Origin: Rubrivirga sp. SAORIC476
GTDB lineage: Bacteria > Bacteroidota > Rhodothermia > Rhodothermales > Rubricoccaceae
Length of the DNA: 64,000 bases
Direction of reading: 5' to 3'
Assembly: GCF_002283555.1 (NCBI RefSeq)
Contig: NZ_MVOI01000003.1
Span: 1,843,578 to 1,907,577, forward strand
In this document: positions 39,651-47,792 of the stretch, piece by piece
Layout: each line of letters opens with the position of its first letter
Numbering within the stretch: the first letter of the stretch is position 1
The notes under the pieces: generated by a model
Told to the model about the DNA's origin: nothing
Database searches by the model: none
Seen by the model: only the letters and a program-made list of their open reading frames with translations
Translations under genes and position numbers: made by a program

Positions 39651-40748
39651 CTAGAGACGGCGGAGAGCGAAGACGACGCGCCGGTTGCGCGCGCGCCCGT
39701 CGGCAGTGTCGTTGGAGGCGATCGGCTGGCCCTCGCCGAAGCCGGTCGCGGTGAGGGCGTCGTCGGCGACGCCCTGCGCGAGGAGGTAGGCCTCGACCGC
39801 CTCGGCGCGTTCCTGGCTGAGTGCCTGGTTGGCAGCCTCCCCACCCTGCGCGTCCGTGTGGCCCTGCACGTCGGCGCCCACCGTCGGGAAGCGCGTCAGG
39901 ACGGCGGCGACGCGGTCGAGGATCTCGCGCGACTGCGGCGTGAGGTCATTGGTGCCGCTGGCGAACTCGATCTGGCCGATGGAGAGCGCCTCCCGGAAGG
40001 CCTCCTCGGCCGCCACCACGTCGGCGTCGGTCGAGCCGGAGACTTCGAGCTGGTCGCCGATGGCGGGGTCCTCCACGATGAGGTCGCTGCGGAGCGTGTA
40101 GGGCGCGGCCACGGCCGCCCGCGCGGCGGTCTCGACCTCGGCTTTGTCCGCCTCGGTCGGCACCGCGCCGCTGAGGACGACGACGCCCCCGGCTCCGCCG
40201 TCGCCCGGCTCGATGGAGAGCGCCGGGCGGTTGACGCCCCGGATGCGTCCGAGGAGGGCCAGCAGCGACGCCTCCCAGTCGGCGCGAGCGCCTGCATCGA
40301 GGGTCAGCTCATCCCGGACCTCGCGGCCCGGGAAGGCCTCCCGCACCCGCGCCAGCAGCGACGTCCGCACGGCCCCGTTGGGCACGACGCCGCGCAGGAC
40401 CAGCGCGCCGGCCGCCTGCGACAGCGTGAACGGCGAGACGCCCGCGCCCGAGACCACCTCGGCTGCCGCACCTCCCGTCACGTTCAGGTCGTTGTGGACG
40501 CGCCGGACGCCCGGAACGTGCCAGGCGGTCCATGCCGCCTCGGCCGCGGCCTCGGTCGTCGGCACCGACCCGCGCAGGACCACGTCGCGGCCCGACACCT
40601 CGGCGGTGGCGCCCGGCACCCCGGCGAAGGCCGCCTCGACGCGCCGGGTCATCTCTGCTTCGATGTCGGAGGCATGGAGCGAGACGCAGAGGAACGTCAG
40701 GACGAGGAGCCCGATCAGGCCGAGAAGCCAGGTGACGGTCTGGGACAT
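39651..40748 (-). CDS. OmpA-family protein with BON domains
   Basis: The 365-residue protein has an N-terminal hydrophobic helix (TVTWLLGLIGLLVLTFLCV) that is a signal anchor. BON-like modules follow, at least two and probably three, that bind membranes: RRVEAAFAGVPGATAEVSGRDVVLRG with VHNDLNVTGG, and LALLGRIRGVNRPAL with VVVLSGAVP. The C-terminal OmpA domain begins IEFASGTNDLTPQSREILDRVA and has VQGHTDAQGG and ATGFGEGQPIASNDTADGRARNRRV, with the Asp and Arg needed to bind diaminopimelate. It should tie the envelope layers to peptidoglycan. A good promoter on the minus strand lies just upstream at 40768-40801. Confidence 0.92.
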   Translation of the reverse strand: MSQTVTWLLGLIGLLVLTFLCVSLHASDIEAEMTRRVEAAFAGVPGATAEVSGRDVVLRGSVPTTEAAAEAAWTAWHVPGVRRVHNDLNVTGGAAAEVVSGAGVSPFTLSQAAGALVLRGVVPNGAVRTSLLARVREAFPGREVRDELTLDAGARADWEASLLALLGRIRGVNRPALSIEPGDGGAGGVVVLSGAVPTEADKAEVETAARAAVAAPYTLRSDLIVEDPAIGDQLEVSGSTDADVVAAEEAFREALSIGQIEFASGTNDLTPQSREILDRVAAVLTRFPTVGADVQGHTDAQGGEAANQALSQERAEAVEAYLLAQGVADDALTATGFGEGQPIASNDTADGRARNRRVVFALRRL

Positions 40749-40767
40749 GGCGACGCCGAGGGTGAGG

Positions 40768-40801
40768 GGACAATATGGACCCCAAACCATTTGACTCCAA
40801 A
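40768..40801 (-). promoter_or_regulatory. Promoter and direct-repeat operator before the BON-OmpA gene
   Basis: On the minus strand TTTG (40801-40798), a 22-nt gap and TATTGTCC (40775-40768) fit the same -33/-7 spacing as the other two AT-rich promoters. The plus strand shows CCAAACCA twice (40782-40789 and 40797-40804), 15 bp apart, across this promoter, which may be an operator. The gap is shared with the divergent lipid kinase. Confidence 0.5.
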
Positions 40802-40878
40802 CCAGTTGGCGCCAGACTCCTGCGGCGAGAGGCATCCGCGAGGAGGATCGGGCGTACACACCGCCCTTCCCCTTTCTC

Positions 40879-41796
40879 ATGCGCGTCCTCTACAACGCCT
40901 CGGCCGGCAGTGCCTCCGAGGCCGACCTCGAGTCGCTCCGCACGCTGCCCGGCGTCGACTTCGTCGACTGTGCCGATCCGGCCGCTCTCATGGATGCGGC
41001 GACCGAGGCCTCGCACGCGGGGATCGACCTGGTGGTGGCCGCGGGTGGCGACGGCACCGTCCACCTCGCGGCGAACGGGCTGATGCGCGCCGGAGAGACG
41101 GCCGCGACGCGCCCTGCGCTCGGTCTGCTTCCGCTCGGTACCGGCAACGACCTCGCGCGAACGCTCGGGGTGCCCATCGGGCTCCATCCCTTCGACGCGA
41201 TCGATGCGCTCCGCCACGCCGACCGCCGCCTGATCGACGTCATCCGGATCTCGCATGATGGGGACGACGACGAGACCGAGTTCGCCATTAACGTGTGCGC
41301 GGGCGGCTTCTCGGGGACCGTCGACGAGGTCATGACGTCGGAGCTGAAGGCCACCTGGGGGCCGCTGGCCTACCTCGTGGGCGCGGCCAGGGCCCTGCCC
41401 AACCTGGCCGACTTCGACACGCGGATCTCCTGGGACGACGGCCCGGACGAGCGGGTCTCGGCCTACAACGTCGTCGTGGCCAACGCTCGGACGGCGGGCG
41501 GTGGCAAGCCGGTCGCGCCACGCGCCAACCCGGAAGACGGCCTCCTGGACGTGGTCGTCGTCCGCGCCGATGCCGACCTCGTGCGCCTCGCCGCCCGCGT
41601 CCTCGCCGGCGACTACCTCGACGACCCCGACATCGTCTACAATCAGGTGTCGCGGCTCCGTGTGGCCTCGCAGCCAGGGATGTGGTTCAACGTCGACGGC
41701 GAGTTGAGGACGAATGTGCCCATCACCTTCGAGGCCGTGCCGGGTGCGCTGCGCGTGTGCGTCGGGACCGACTACACGCCTGACCCTCGGCTTTGA
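40879..41796 (+). CDS. Diacylglycerol/sphingosine kinase-like lipid kinase (YegS/DagK family)
   Basis: The 305-residue protein has the DAGKc catalytic fold: N-terminal MRVLYNASAGSASEADLE, the ATP-binding VVAAGGDGTVHLAANG (about residues 54-69) and LGLLPLGTGNDLARTLGV (81-98). The C-terminal beta-sandwich (CAGGFSGTVDEVM, AYNVVVANARTAGGGKPVAPRANPEDGLLDVVVVR, then FNVDGEL) is as in YegS and DgkB. Such enzymes phosphorylate diacylglycerol or related lipids at the membrane face, returning them to phospholipid synthesis. ATG 40879 starts directly at the fold after the CU-rich leader CGCCCTTCCCCTTTCTC. It stands alone and is divergent from the OmpA gene. Confidence 0.93.
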   Translation: MRVLYNASAGSASEADLESLRTLPGVDFVDCADPAALMDAATEASHAGIDLVVAAGGDGTVHLAANGLMRAGETAATRPALGLLPLGTGNDLARTLGVPIGLHPFDAIDALRHADRRLIDVIRISHDGDDDETEFAINVCAGGFSGTVDEVMTSELKATWGPLAYLVGAARALPNLADFDTRISWDDGPDERVSAYNVVVANARTAGGGKPVAPRANPEDGLLDVVVVRADADLVRLAARVLAGDYLDDPDIVYNQVSRLRVASQPGMWFNVDGELRTNVPITFEAVPGALRVCVGTDYTPDPRL

Positions 41797-41933
41797 CGTG
41801 CTCGTCGACGTTCACCGGGAGGCGCTGAATCCGGTCGTTTTCAGGCGTTCGGAGGAGCGAATCGACCACGTAGGCGACTGTTTCCTAGAGGGTATACCTG
41901 GGGCCGGATGCGTGGCGGAGGACTTGCGGGTCG

Positions 41934-41941
41934 TAGGTTTC
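41934..41941 (+). promoter_or_regulatory. TAGGTTTC -7-type box
   Basis: TAGGTTTC lies 20 nt before the ATG at 41962, the best positional match among the single boxes. GACTTG occurs just upstream (41921-41926) but is too close to be a -33 element. Confidence 0.42.
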
Positions 41942-41961
41942 CCCCTCTGACCATCGCTGTC

Positions 41962-42486
41962 ATGACTCCGTCCGATGCCCGTGCCCAGGCTCTCGCCGAG
42001 TCTCGTTTCTTCGGCCACCTGTCCGCATTCGCCGTCGTCACGGCGGTGCTGCTGGGGGTGAATCTGGTGATGGGCGGGGCGATGTGGGCCGCGTGGGTGG
42101 GGGTCGCGTGGGCGCTGATCGTGGCGAGTCACGCAGCGGCCGTCTTCCGCCACGTCCTGGGAGGGGACTGGATCGAGCGCCGCGCCGCCCTGCTCCAAGT
42201 CGCGCCCAACCACGATGCGCTCCGCCATCTGGAGCTACGCCTCCGTGCCCTCGAAACGGCAGGGCCTGTCTCCAGCCGCCCTGCTCCGGCCCCCGAGGTC
42301 CTCGATCCGTTCGACCTCGGCTCCGCGAACGCCGTCGGGCGCCCGGTCGCGCCGGAGTGGATCGGCGCGGCGCCCGAGGTGGATGTCCCCGACGATCCGT
42401 TCGCCATGTCGCGCGAGCCCATCGACACGCCGCGTCTCGACGGCCCGGCACCGCGCTCGCGGGCCCGCTCCAAGCCGACCGCCTGA
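41962..42486 (+). CDS. 2TM-domain protein
   Basis: The 174-residue protein starts with a 2TM domain: two close helices (about residues 20-38 and 43-60: HLSAFAVVTAVLLGVNLVMG and WVGVAWALIVASHAAAVF) with the flanking RRAALLQ. This domain is common in Bacteroidota and often fused to histidine kinases. The rest (from about 95) is a Pro/Asp-rich disordered tail that ends in a basic RSRARSKPTA. No enzyme domain is present. It is convergent with the RNA methyltransferase gene, 12 nt away. Confidence 0.78.
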   Translation: MTPSDARAQALAESRFFGHLSAFAVVTAVLLGVNLVMGGAMWAAWVGVAWALIVASHAAAVFRHVLGGDWIERRAALLQVAPNHDALRHLELRLRALETAGPVSSRPAPAPEVLDPFDLGSANAVGRPVAPEWIGAAPEVDVPDDPFAMSREPIDTPRLDGPAPRSRARSKPTA

Positions 42487-42498
42487 CGCGGCCGGTCG

Positions 42499-43470
42499 CT
42501 AGCTCTTGTCGACAGTGCTGGACCGCTTGGCCAGCTTTGCGATGTAGAAGCCTTCCAGGAGGGTGTTCGGCAGCACGCGACGGGTCGTGGCCAGGGTCGA
42601 GTCGAACGGGCGGTCGTTCCAGGCGTCGAGGCCGGGGACGGTCTGGTCGGCGACGGGGCCGCGCGTCGGCAGGCCGGCATCGACCACCTCGATGGCGTCG
42701 CCGAAGGTGCGGAGCACCTTGGCCACGACGCCCTCGTTCTCCTCGGGCGCGAAGGTGCACGTCGAGTAGACGAGCGTGCCGCCGGGCTTGAGGGCCTGGA
42801 TGCCCGCCCAGAGGAGCTTGACCTGCTTGGAGCGCATCTCGCGGATCTTGCGGGGGCTCCAGTAGGCCGTCGTCTCGGGATCGTGCGTCCGGAAGCGCCC
42901 CTCGGTAGAGCACGGCGCGTCGACGAGGACGCGGTCGAAGGACTCGGGCTCGCGGCGCCAGTAGACGGCCCCGTTGCCCATCCACGGCAGCACGTTGGTC
43001 GCGCCCTGCGCGTAGACGTTGGCCTTGAGCTTGTAGAAGCGCGGACGCACCTTCTCGACGGCCGTGACCTCGCCCTGCCGCCCGACGAGCGCGGAGAGCT
43101 GGCCCGTCTTCGAGCCCGGCGCGGCGCAGAGGTCCAGCACGCGGTCGCCGGTGCGGGGCGCGAGCGCGATCGGCGCCAGCTGGCTGGACACGTTCTGGAT
43201 GTAGATGTGGCCGTCGGCGTAGGGCCGGGAGGCGAGCAGCACCGGGCGGCTGTCGGCCGGGACGGCGTAGGCGCCGGGGACGCCCTCGACAGCCTGGACG
43301 GGAACGCCCTCGTCCATCAGGACAGAGATCGTCTCCTCCTCGTCCCGGAGCATGGTGTTCACGCGGAAGCCCGTCGCGATGGGCGCCTCGAAGGAGGCGA
43401 GGACGGCGTCCAGACGGTCCGCCGGGACGATCTGCTGAAGCCGAGCGACGAACGGATCGGGAAGCGGCAC
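42499..43470 (-). CDS. RsmB/NOP-family RNA (cytosine-C5) methyltransferase
   Basis: The 323-residue protein has the SAM domain of m5C RNA methyltransferases: LDLCAAPGSKTGQLSALVG (about residues 112-130), VTAVEKVRPRF, FDRVLVDAPCSTEGRF with the proton-shuttle Cys, and LVYSTCTFAPEENEGVV with the catalytic Cys of TCT. A short N-terminal PUA-like part precedes it (RVNTMLRDEEETISVLMDEG). The length fits the shorter RsmF/NSUN-like forms without the NusB-like domain. The target is probably rRNA or tRNA. The start is a GTG at 43468-43470. The upstream 88 bp to the MscS gene hold no gene. Confidence 0.93.
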   Translation of the reverse strand: MPLPDPFVARLQQIVPADRLDAVLASFEAPIATGFRVNTMLRDEEETISVLMDEGVPVQAVEGVPGAYAVPADSRPVLLASRPYADGHIYIQNVSSQLAPIALAPRTGDRVLDLCAAPGSKTGQLSALVGRQGEVTAVEKVRPRFYKLKANVYAQGATNVLPWMGNGAVYWRREPESFDRVLVDAPCSTEGRFRTHDPETTAYWSPRKIREMRSKQVKLLWAGIQALKPGGTLVYSTCTFAPEENEGVVAKVLRTFGDAIEVVDAGLPTRGPVADQTVPGLDAWNDRPFDSTLATTRRVLPNTLLEGFYIAKLAKRSSTVDKS

Positions 43471-43558
43471 GGGGTAAGAAGCGGTTGGAGACAGCGGAAG
43501 ACACTACAATCGCCGAATCGAACCCCTGGGACCGGGAAAACGAGAAGGAGAAGCGTCG

Positions 43559-45457
43559 TCAGCTCTCCGCCGCCTCGTCCCCCTTCGCCTTTCCGCGAAG
43601 GAAGCGTGGCAGGGCCACGTCCGGCAGGTCGGCCGGGTCCACCTCGGGAGCGGCGTCGGCCCCGTCGGTGGCCGAGGTGGGCGTCGTCGCGGCCCGGCGG
43701 CCCTCGTCGTCGCGGAGCGCGGCAGCGTCCGGGACGGTGGACGGGCCCTCGCGGTAGGCGCCGTAGGTGGGGCTCAGGATCTCGATCTCCGCCTCGGCGA
43801 ACTGGTCCTGGATGTTCTGGTGCATGTCGCTGTAGAGGCGCGCCATGCGGGTCACCTCGCGGGTGTACGCGTTGAGCTGGTACGCCACCGAGAAGTCGCC
43901 GAGGCCGGTCTGGAGCACGAACGGCGGCGGCTCGGTCTCGATGCCCGCCGTGTCGCGGGCGGCCTGCGTCAGCAGCTGGTGGACCTGCGGCCAGGGCACG
44001 TCGTAGCCGATGGTCACCTCGGTGTGCAGGATCACGCCGCTCCCCTCGCGCGCCATCCGCGAGTAGTTGACGATGTGGTTCGAGAGCACGTTCGCGTTCG
44101 GCACCGAGATGTCCTCGTTCTTCGTCGTCCGGACGCGCGTCACCAGGAAGCTCTTCTCCACCACGTCCCCGAACACCTCGCCCATGCGAACGCGGTCGCC
44201 GATGCGGAAGGCGCGCGTGTACGTCAGCACCACGCCCGCCACCATGTTGGAGATGGCCGTCGAGGAGCCGAGCGACAGGAGGAGACCGAAGAAGACCGTC
44301 AGCCCCTGGAAGCCGCGGTTGTCGGCGATGGGCGTGTAGGGATAGATCAGCATCAGTCCCATCACCACGAGGAGGAACTTGACGATCTTGCGCGTCGGGT
44401 CGGCGAGGTCGGCGTGGAAGCCCGCCAGTTCGGCCTCACCGCGCGCGACGCGCTGGAAGAGGTAGTCCGAGATCTGCATGATCCACCGGACCACGACGAT
44501 GATCACGAGGATCGCGATCACGTTGTCGACAGAACTCAGCAGGACGGCGCCGAGCTGGCGCAGCGGTGTGAGCGCGGCGTCGAGCAGGTTGTGGCTCCAG
44601 CTCTGCGTCCACGGGAACTGCCCGAAAGCGAACGTCAGGAAGGTGTAGACGAACACGAGCGAGATCGCGAGTCGGGCGAGCCCCACCAGAGCCCGACCGA
44701 ACCGCGACACCTGATCCTTGCCCACCACCTCCAGCGTCCCGATCTGGATGCCGCGCAGGTACAGCCGCCGGAGCGCGACCGTGCGCGTGTCGAGCCAGGC
44801 GAACGCTCGTCCCAGGAGCCGCAGCGCCACGACGAGCACGACGAGCGCCAGCAGCGAGTACGCGAGGCCCCAGAGGACCCCCCGCAGGGTCGCCTGCTCG
44901 CGGTATTCGAGCACCGCCTCGACGATCTGTGCGCGGTAGCGGGTCGCGGCCAGGGACCGGCGCAGCCCGAGGGCCGCCGCATCGTCGTCGGTGACCGTCA
45001 TCACGATCACATCGCCCACCTGGATGGTCGTGAGCGTGCGGCCGTCGACGACGCGGAGCGTGGTGGGGTCGATCTCGCGGCTCTGGGCCAACTCCCCGAG
45101 GCGGGCTGAGAGCCGCTCCGCCCGCTGATTGAGGGAGAGGTCGCCCAGGCCGCCCCAGATGCGAAAAAGGACCCGGCCGACCAGCGTCACGTCGATGCCT
45201 TCGGCCAGCGCGTTCGAGACGGTCTCCGTCGAGTCGGAGAGCGACGCGACGGCGAGGGAGTCCAGCTCGGCGGCGGCCGAGTCCGACAGCGTCTCGACGG
45301 CGAGCGGCTCCGGGCGGCCCGCCGCAGTGGAATCGGCGAGCGGGGGCGAGTCGGTAGCCGAGGTGGAGTCGGCGACCTGTGCGAGGGAATCCGTCGGCTG
45401 GGCGACGGCGCCGACGCCGAGCGAAGCGAGGAGAGCGAGGCGGAGGAGGAGCGGCAC
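43559..45457 (-). CDS. Large MscS-family mechanosensitive channel with signal peptide
   Basis: The 632-residue protein starts with a signal peptide (LLLRLALLASLGVGAVA) and a Ser/Asp/Thr-rich spacer with repeated DS(T/A) words to about residue 85. A periplasmic part follows (LTTIQVGDVIVMTV, about 120-135) and then several helices (180-350). The MscS core has GFQGLTVFFGLLLSLGSSTAISNMVAG in the pore helix, RIGDRVRMGEVFGDVVEKSFL and DISVPNANVLSNHIVNYS. The end is a charged, disordered tail. The shape is like the YbdG/Ynai class but with an added exported domain. It is not near other channel genes; the start is GTG at 45455-45457. Confidence 0.9.
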   Translation of the reverse strand: MPLLLRLALLASLGVGAVAQPTDSLAQVADSTSATDSPPLADSTAAGRPEPLAVETLSDSAAAELDSLAVASLSDSTETVSNALAEGIDVTLVGRVLFRIWGGLGDLSLNQRAERLSARLGELAQSREIDPTTLRVVDGRTLTTIQVGDVIVMTVTDDDAAALGLRRSLAATRYRAQIVEAVLEYREQATLRGVLWGLAYSLLALVVLVVALRLLGRAFAWLDTRTVALRRLYLRGIQIGTLEVVGKDQVSRFGRALVGLARLAISLVFVYTFLTFAFGQFPWTQSWSHNLLDAALTPLRQLGAVLLSSVDNVIAILVIIVVVRWIMQISDYLFQRVARGEAELAGFHADLADPTRKIVKFLLVVMGLMLIYPYTPIADNRGFQGLTVFFGLLLSLGSSTAISNMVAGVVLTYTRAFRIGDRVRMGEVFGDVVEKSFLVTRVRTTKNEDISVPNANVLSNHIVNYSRMAREGSGVILHTEVTIGYDVPWPQVHQLLTQAARDTAGIETEPPPFVLQTGLGDFSVAYQLNAYTREVTRMARLYSDMHQNIQDQFAEAEIEILSPTYGAYREGPSTVPDAAALRDDEGRRAATTPTSATDGADAAPEVDPADLPDVALPRFLRGKAKGDEAAES

Positions 45458-45499
45458 GGAAGCGGCGTAGGGGCACCTCCACGATACCGCCGAGCGCTC

Positions 45500-45925
45500 T
45501 CAGCCTGCGGCGCACCACACGAGCCCCACCGGCACGCGTCCGTCGAGCGGGGCTCCGGCCCCAGCGAGGGCGTCCGCGTCGGGTAGCCCGTCTCCGACCC
45601 ATGTGCTCTCGACGCCGTCACAGGCGAGCGCGAGCATGACCCTTTGCACGGCGGTCAGGCACCGCTCGTGGAGGTGGACGCGCTGGCCGGGTTCTCCGGT
45701 TGCGCGCACCGTCACCAACAACCACGTGCCGTCTTGTGCGTCGTCGGGGCGAAGCGACTCCAGAAGTGGAGCCACCGTGGCCGGGAGCGTCAGAAAGGCG
45801 CAGGGAGAGGTCGCGTAGGCGCCCGACACGGTCCCTGCCGACTGGATGGCGCTGGCGACGACATCCTCTCGGGCCATCAGACGTGGCGACGAGGCGAAGG
45901 GAGACTGGACGCTCAGGGCGAGCAT
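45500..45925 (-). CDS. Small nitroreductase-like protein (truncated fold)
   Basis: This 141-residue protein resembles a shortened nitroreductase. It begins with a segment like the FMN-binding start (SPRLMAREDVVASAIQSAGT), has LLVTVRATGEPGQRVHLHE, then TAVQRVMLALACDGVESTWVGDG. The last block corresponds to the helix and Gly/Trp turn before the terminal strand (VPVGLVWCAAG) of this family. A standard nitroreductase runs about 180-220 residues and has a longer N-terminal Arg-rich FMN site, so a core helix appears to be missing. It may be a degenerate or lineage-specific variant. ATG 45925 is chosen because the homology starts there; the upstream gene-free gap is 347 bp. Confidence 0.5.
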   Translation of the reverse strand: MLALSVQSPFASSPRLMAREDVVASAIQSAGTVSGAYATSPCAFLTLPATVAPLLESLRPDDAQDGTWLLVTVRATGEPGQRVHLHERCLTAVQRVMLALACDGVESTWVGDGLPDADALAGAGAPLDGRVPVGLVWCAAG

Positions 45926-46272
45926 AGACGGCACTGGGGAGTGAGGATGTGTCCCCAAAGCATGTGCCATGCCCCTGGAACAGTCCGTGAGAGCCATGCT
46001 GGAGCCCAGGGGGCGCCACGTTCACGGTTTCGGTGCCTGGATTGTCACGGGATCAGGGTCGTCGGTCCCCCTGTGAACGCTCTCGGTCATCGGCCGAGGC
46101 GCTGTGAGGCGGGGCCGCCCCGCCCCGTCGCCGGGCCGATTCGTAACCCGCCCTCCTCGGGGCGCGGGCAGAAGCTTCCGTCCGCCTTCACACGGAGCGC
46201 GCTTGCGCGCCTTGCCCGCCGTCTCGCCCGCGCGGTATGTTGGACGCCCTGCCGTCGGCCCTGCGCCGCGCC
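45926..46272. other. Gene-free stretch before tRNA-Val
   Basis: No convincing coding sequence, repeat or RNA structure was found in these 347 bp. They should contain the promoter of the tRNA (candidate GGTATGTTGGACG around 46234-46246, including TATGTTG) and of the nitroreductase-like gene. Confidence 0.55.
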
Positions 46273-46346
46273 GGGCTCTTAGCTCAGTTGGTTAGAGCGC
46301 GTCGTTGACATCGACGAGGTCACTGGTTCGAATCCAGTAGAGCCCA
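46273..46346 (+). tRNA. tRNA-Val (anticodon GAC)
   Basis: The 74-nt cloverleaf is complete. The 7-bp acceptor stem is GGGCTCT with AGAGCCC, followed by discriminator A. The D arm contains AGCTCAGTTGGTTAGAGC. The anticodon arm is CGTCG-TTGACAT-CGACG, with GAC reading GUC/GUU. The T arm has GGTTCGAATCC. The 3' CCA is not encoded, as in many Bacteroidota tRNAs, and must be added by the CCA enzyme. Valine is a natural choice because GAC fits only that amino acid. It stands alone and ends before a strong terminator. Confidence 0.97.
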
Positions 46347-46354
46347 CACGAATC

Positions 46355-46389
46355 GCCCGCGTCCTGTCTTTGGACGCGGGCTTCTTTGT
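46355..46389 (+). terminator. Rho-independent terminator after tRNA-Val
   Basis: A perfect 10-bp stem (GCCCGCGTCC / GGACGCGGGC) with a 7-nt loop is followed by TTCTTTGT. It is the most typical intrinsic terminator in the window. Confidence 0.93.
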
Positions 46390-46443
46390 GCTTCAGCGGC
46401 GAGCCGACCCCCCAGCCCGACTACAAGGCGAACCGGGGTGCGA

Positions 46444-47763
46444 CTACTCCACTCGGCGTCCGAGGGTCTGCGGCTGCCCCTGGATCTGGATGCCGACCGT
46501 CCGGCCTTCGGCGTCGGTGACAAACTCCCAGGTGAGGTCCTGGCAGCAGAAGTAGAACACCGTCTCGGAGCCCGCGACGAGTGGCTCGCTGCCGCCTGCG
46601 CTCTCCGGCTCCAGGTGAAGCTGGCCGCTCTCCAGCGTGATGTGGAGGCGGCCGAAGCCGGACTCGTACACCCCGACGTGCCGCGCCAGCACCGCCTCGG
46701 GCACGTCGGCGAGGGGGCGGGGGAGGGGGAACGCGAAGGGGACCCCGTTCCAGAGGTCCATCATCGCTCCCAGGATGGGCGTCCGGTAGACGCCATGGCT
46801 CGTGGCCTCGATGGCGTAGGTAGTCCCCGGCAGGGTGCCGTGAAGTCGCTCGCGCCAGAGCCCCGTCTTGACCGCGTCCCCTTCGCCCCAGTGGCCGACA
46901 AGGGGGCGTGGCGCCTCGCGCACGAATCGACCGAACACGTACTGGCTGTCGGTCCCGTCAGGCAACTCGACCACGGCCGACCGGACGAGCGAGTCGGGCA
47001 CGATCCGCCCGCTCCAGAAGGCGTCTTCGAAGGCGAGCAGGTCGTCGACCGAGGCGTGGACGGCGTCACCGTCACCTCCGGCCCACGCGATCCAGTCGGC
47101 CGCCCCGGACGGCCCGACGAACGCACGCGTCATCCCGGCCGGCTCGAAGACGCGCTCGCGGAGAACCTCTCCATACATCTGCCCGGTCACTGCTTCGAGG
47201 ACCCAGGCGAGCGTGATGTAGTTCGCATTGTCGTAGGCGAACGCCGTTCCTGGCTCGTGGGCGGTCCCTGGCCGGTGCTCGGCGATGAGTGCCTGCGCGA
47301 TCTCCGATGGTACAGGGCGCGACGTGTCGGCGTGGGCGACGAGGGTCGTCAGGAAGTGAAGGCCGGACGTCTGGTCGAGGAGCATCCGGACCGTGACCTC
47401 GGGGTAGGGCCACGGGTCGAGAACCTGCTCGACCGGGTCGTCGAGGCCGAGTCGCCGCTCGGCGACGAGGGAAAGGACAGCCGCTGCCGTCATTTGCTTC
47501 GAGACCGAGGCGACGTAGAGCGGCCGGTTTGTCGTGACGGGCGCGCCGTCGTGCATGCCCGCAGCGAATCGGTACAGGACGGTCCCATCGGCGCCAGAAA
47601 TCGCGAGCGCGCCGTCGAACAGACCACCGGCGTGGAGAGCGGCCAGCGCCGAGTCGAGGCGGGCGACCCGGTCGGCGGGCTGGGCGGTCACGGCGACGCT
47701 GAGGACCGCGAGGAGGAAGGCAAGACAGCGCACGATCGGGCAGGGCGGAGTGTATCGGGACAC
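46444..47763 (-). CDS. Serine hydrolase, beta-lactamase class C-like
   Basis: The 439-residue protein has a signal peptide (IVRCLAFLLAVLSVAVTAQ, near residues 10-28) and a class C/DD-peptidase core. The SxxK motif is in YVASVSKQMTAAAVL (near residue 88) and the YxN motif in FAYDNANYITLAWVLE (near 180); the final KTG-like box is replaced by a less clear HWGEGD segment. A C-terminal lipocalin-like domain (from about 350, VGVYESGFGRLHITLESGQ) is common in these esterases and D-aminopeptidases. A peptidoglycan or ester substrate in the periplasm is likely. The longest start is a GTG at 47763, but another GTG nearer the hydrophobic core is possible. It lies 29 nt downstream of the DUF1579-like gene. 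Confidence 0.9.
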   Translation of the reverse strand: MSRYTPPCPIVRCLAFLLAVLSVAVTAQPADRVARLDSALAALHAGGLFDGALAISGADGTVLYRFAAGMHDGAPVTTNRPLYVASVSKQMTAAAVLSLVAERRLGLDDPVEQVLDPWPYPEVTVRMLLDQTSGLHFLTTLVAHADTSRPVPSEIAQALIAEHRPGTAHEPGTAFAYDNANYITLAWVLEAVTGQMYGEVLRERVFEPAGMTRAFVGPSGAADWIAWAGGDGDAVHASVDDLLAFEDAFWSGRIVPDSLVRSAVVELPDGTDSQYVFGRFVREAPRPLVGHWGEGDAVKTGLWRERLHGTLPGTTYAIEATSHGVYRTPILGAMMDLWNGVPFAFPLPRPLADVPEAVLARHVGVYESGFGRLHITLESGQLHLEPESAGGSEPLVAGSETVFYFCCQDLTWEFVTDAEGRTVGIQIQGQPQTLGRRVE

Positions 47764-47792
47764 GCGCAGCCATCCGGAGTTGCTCCGGACCG

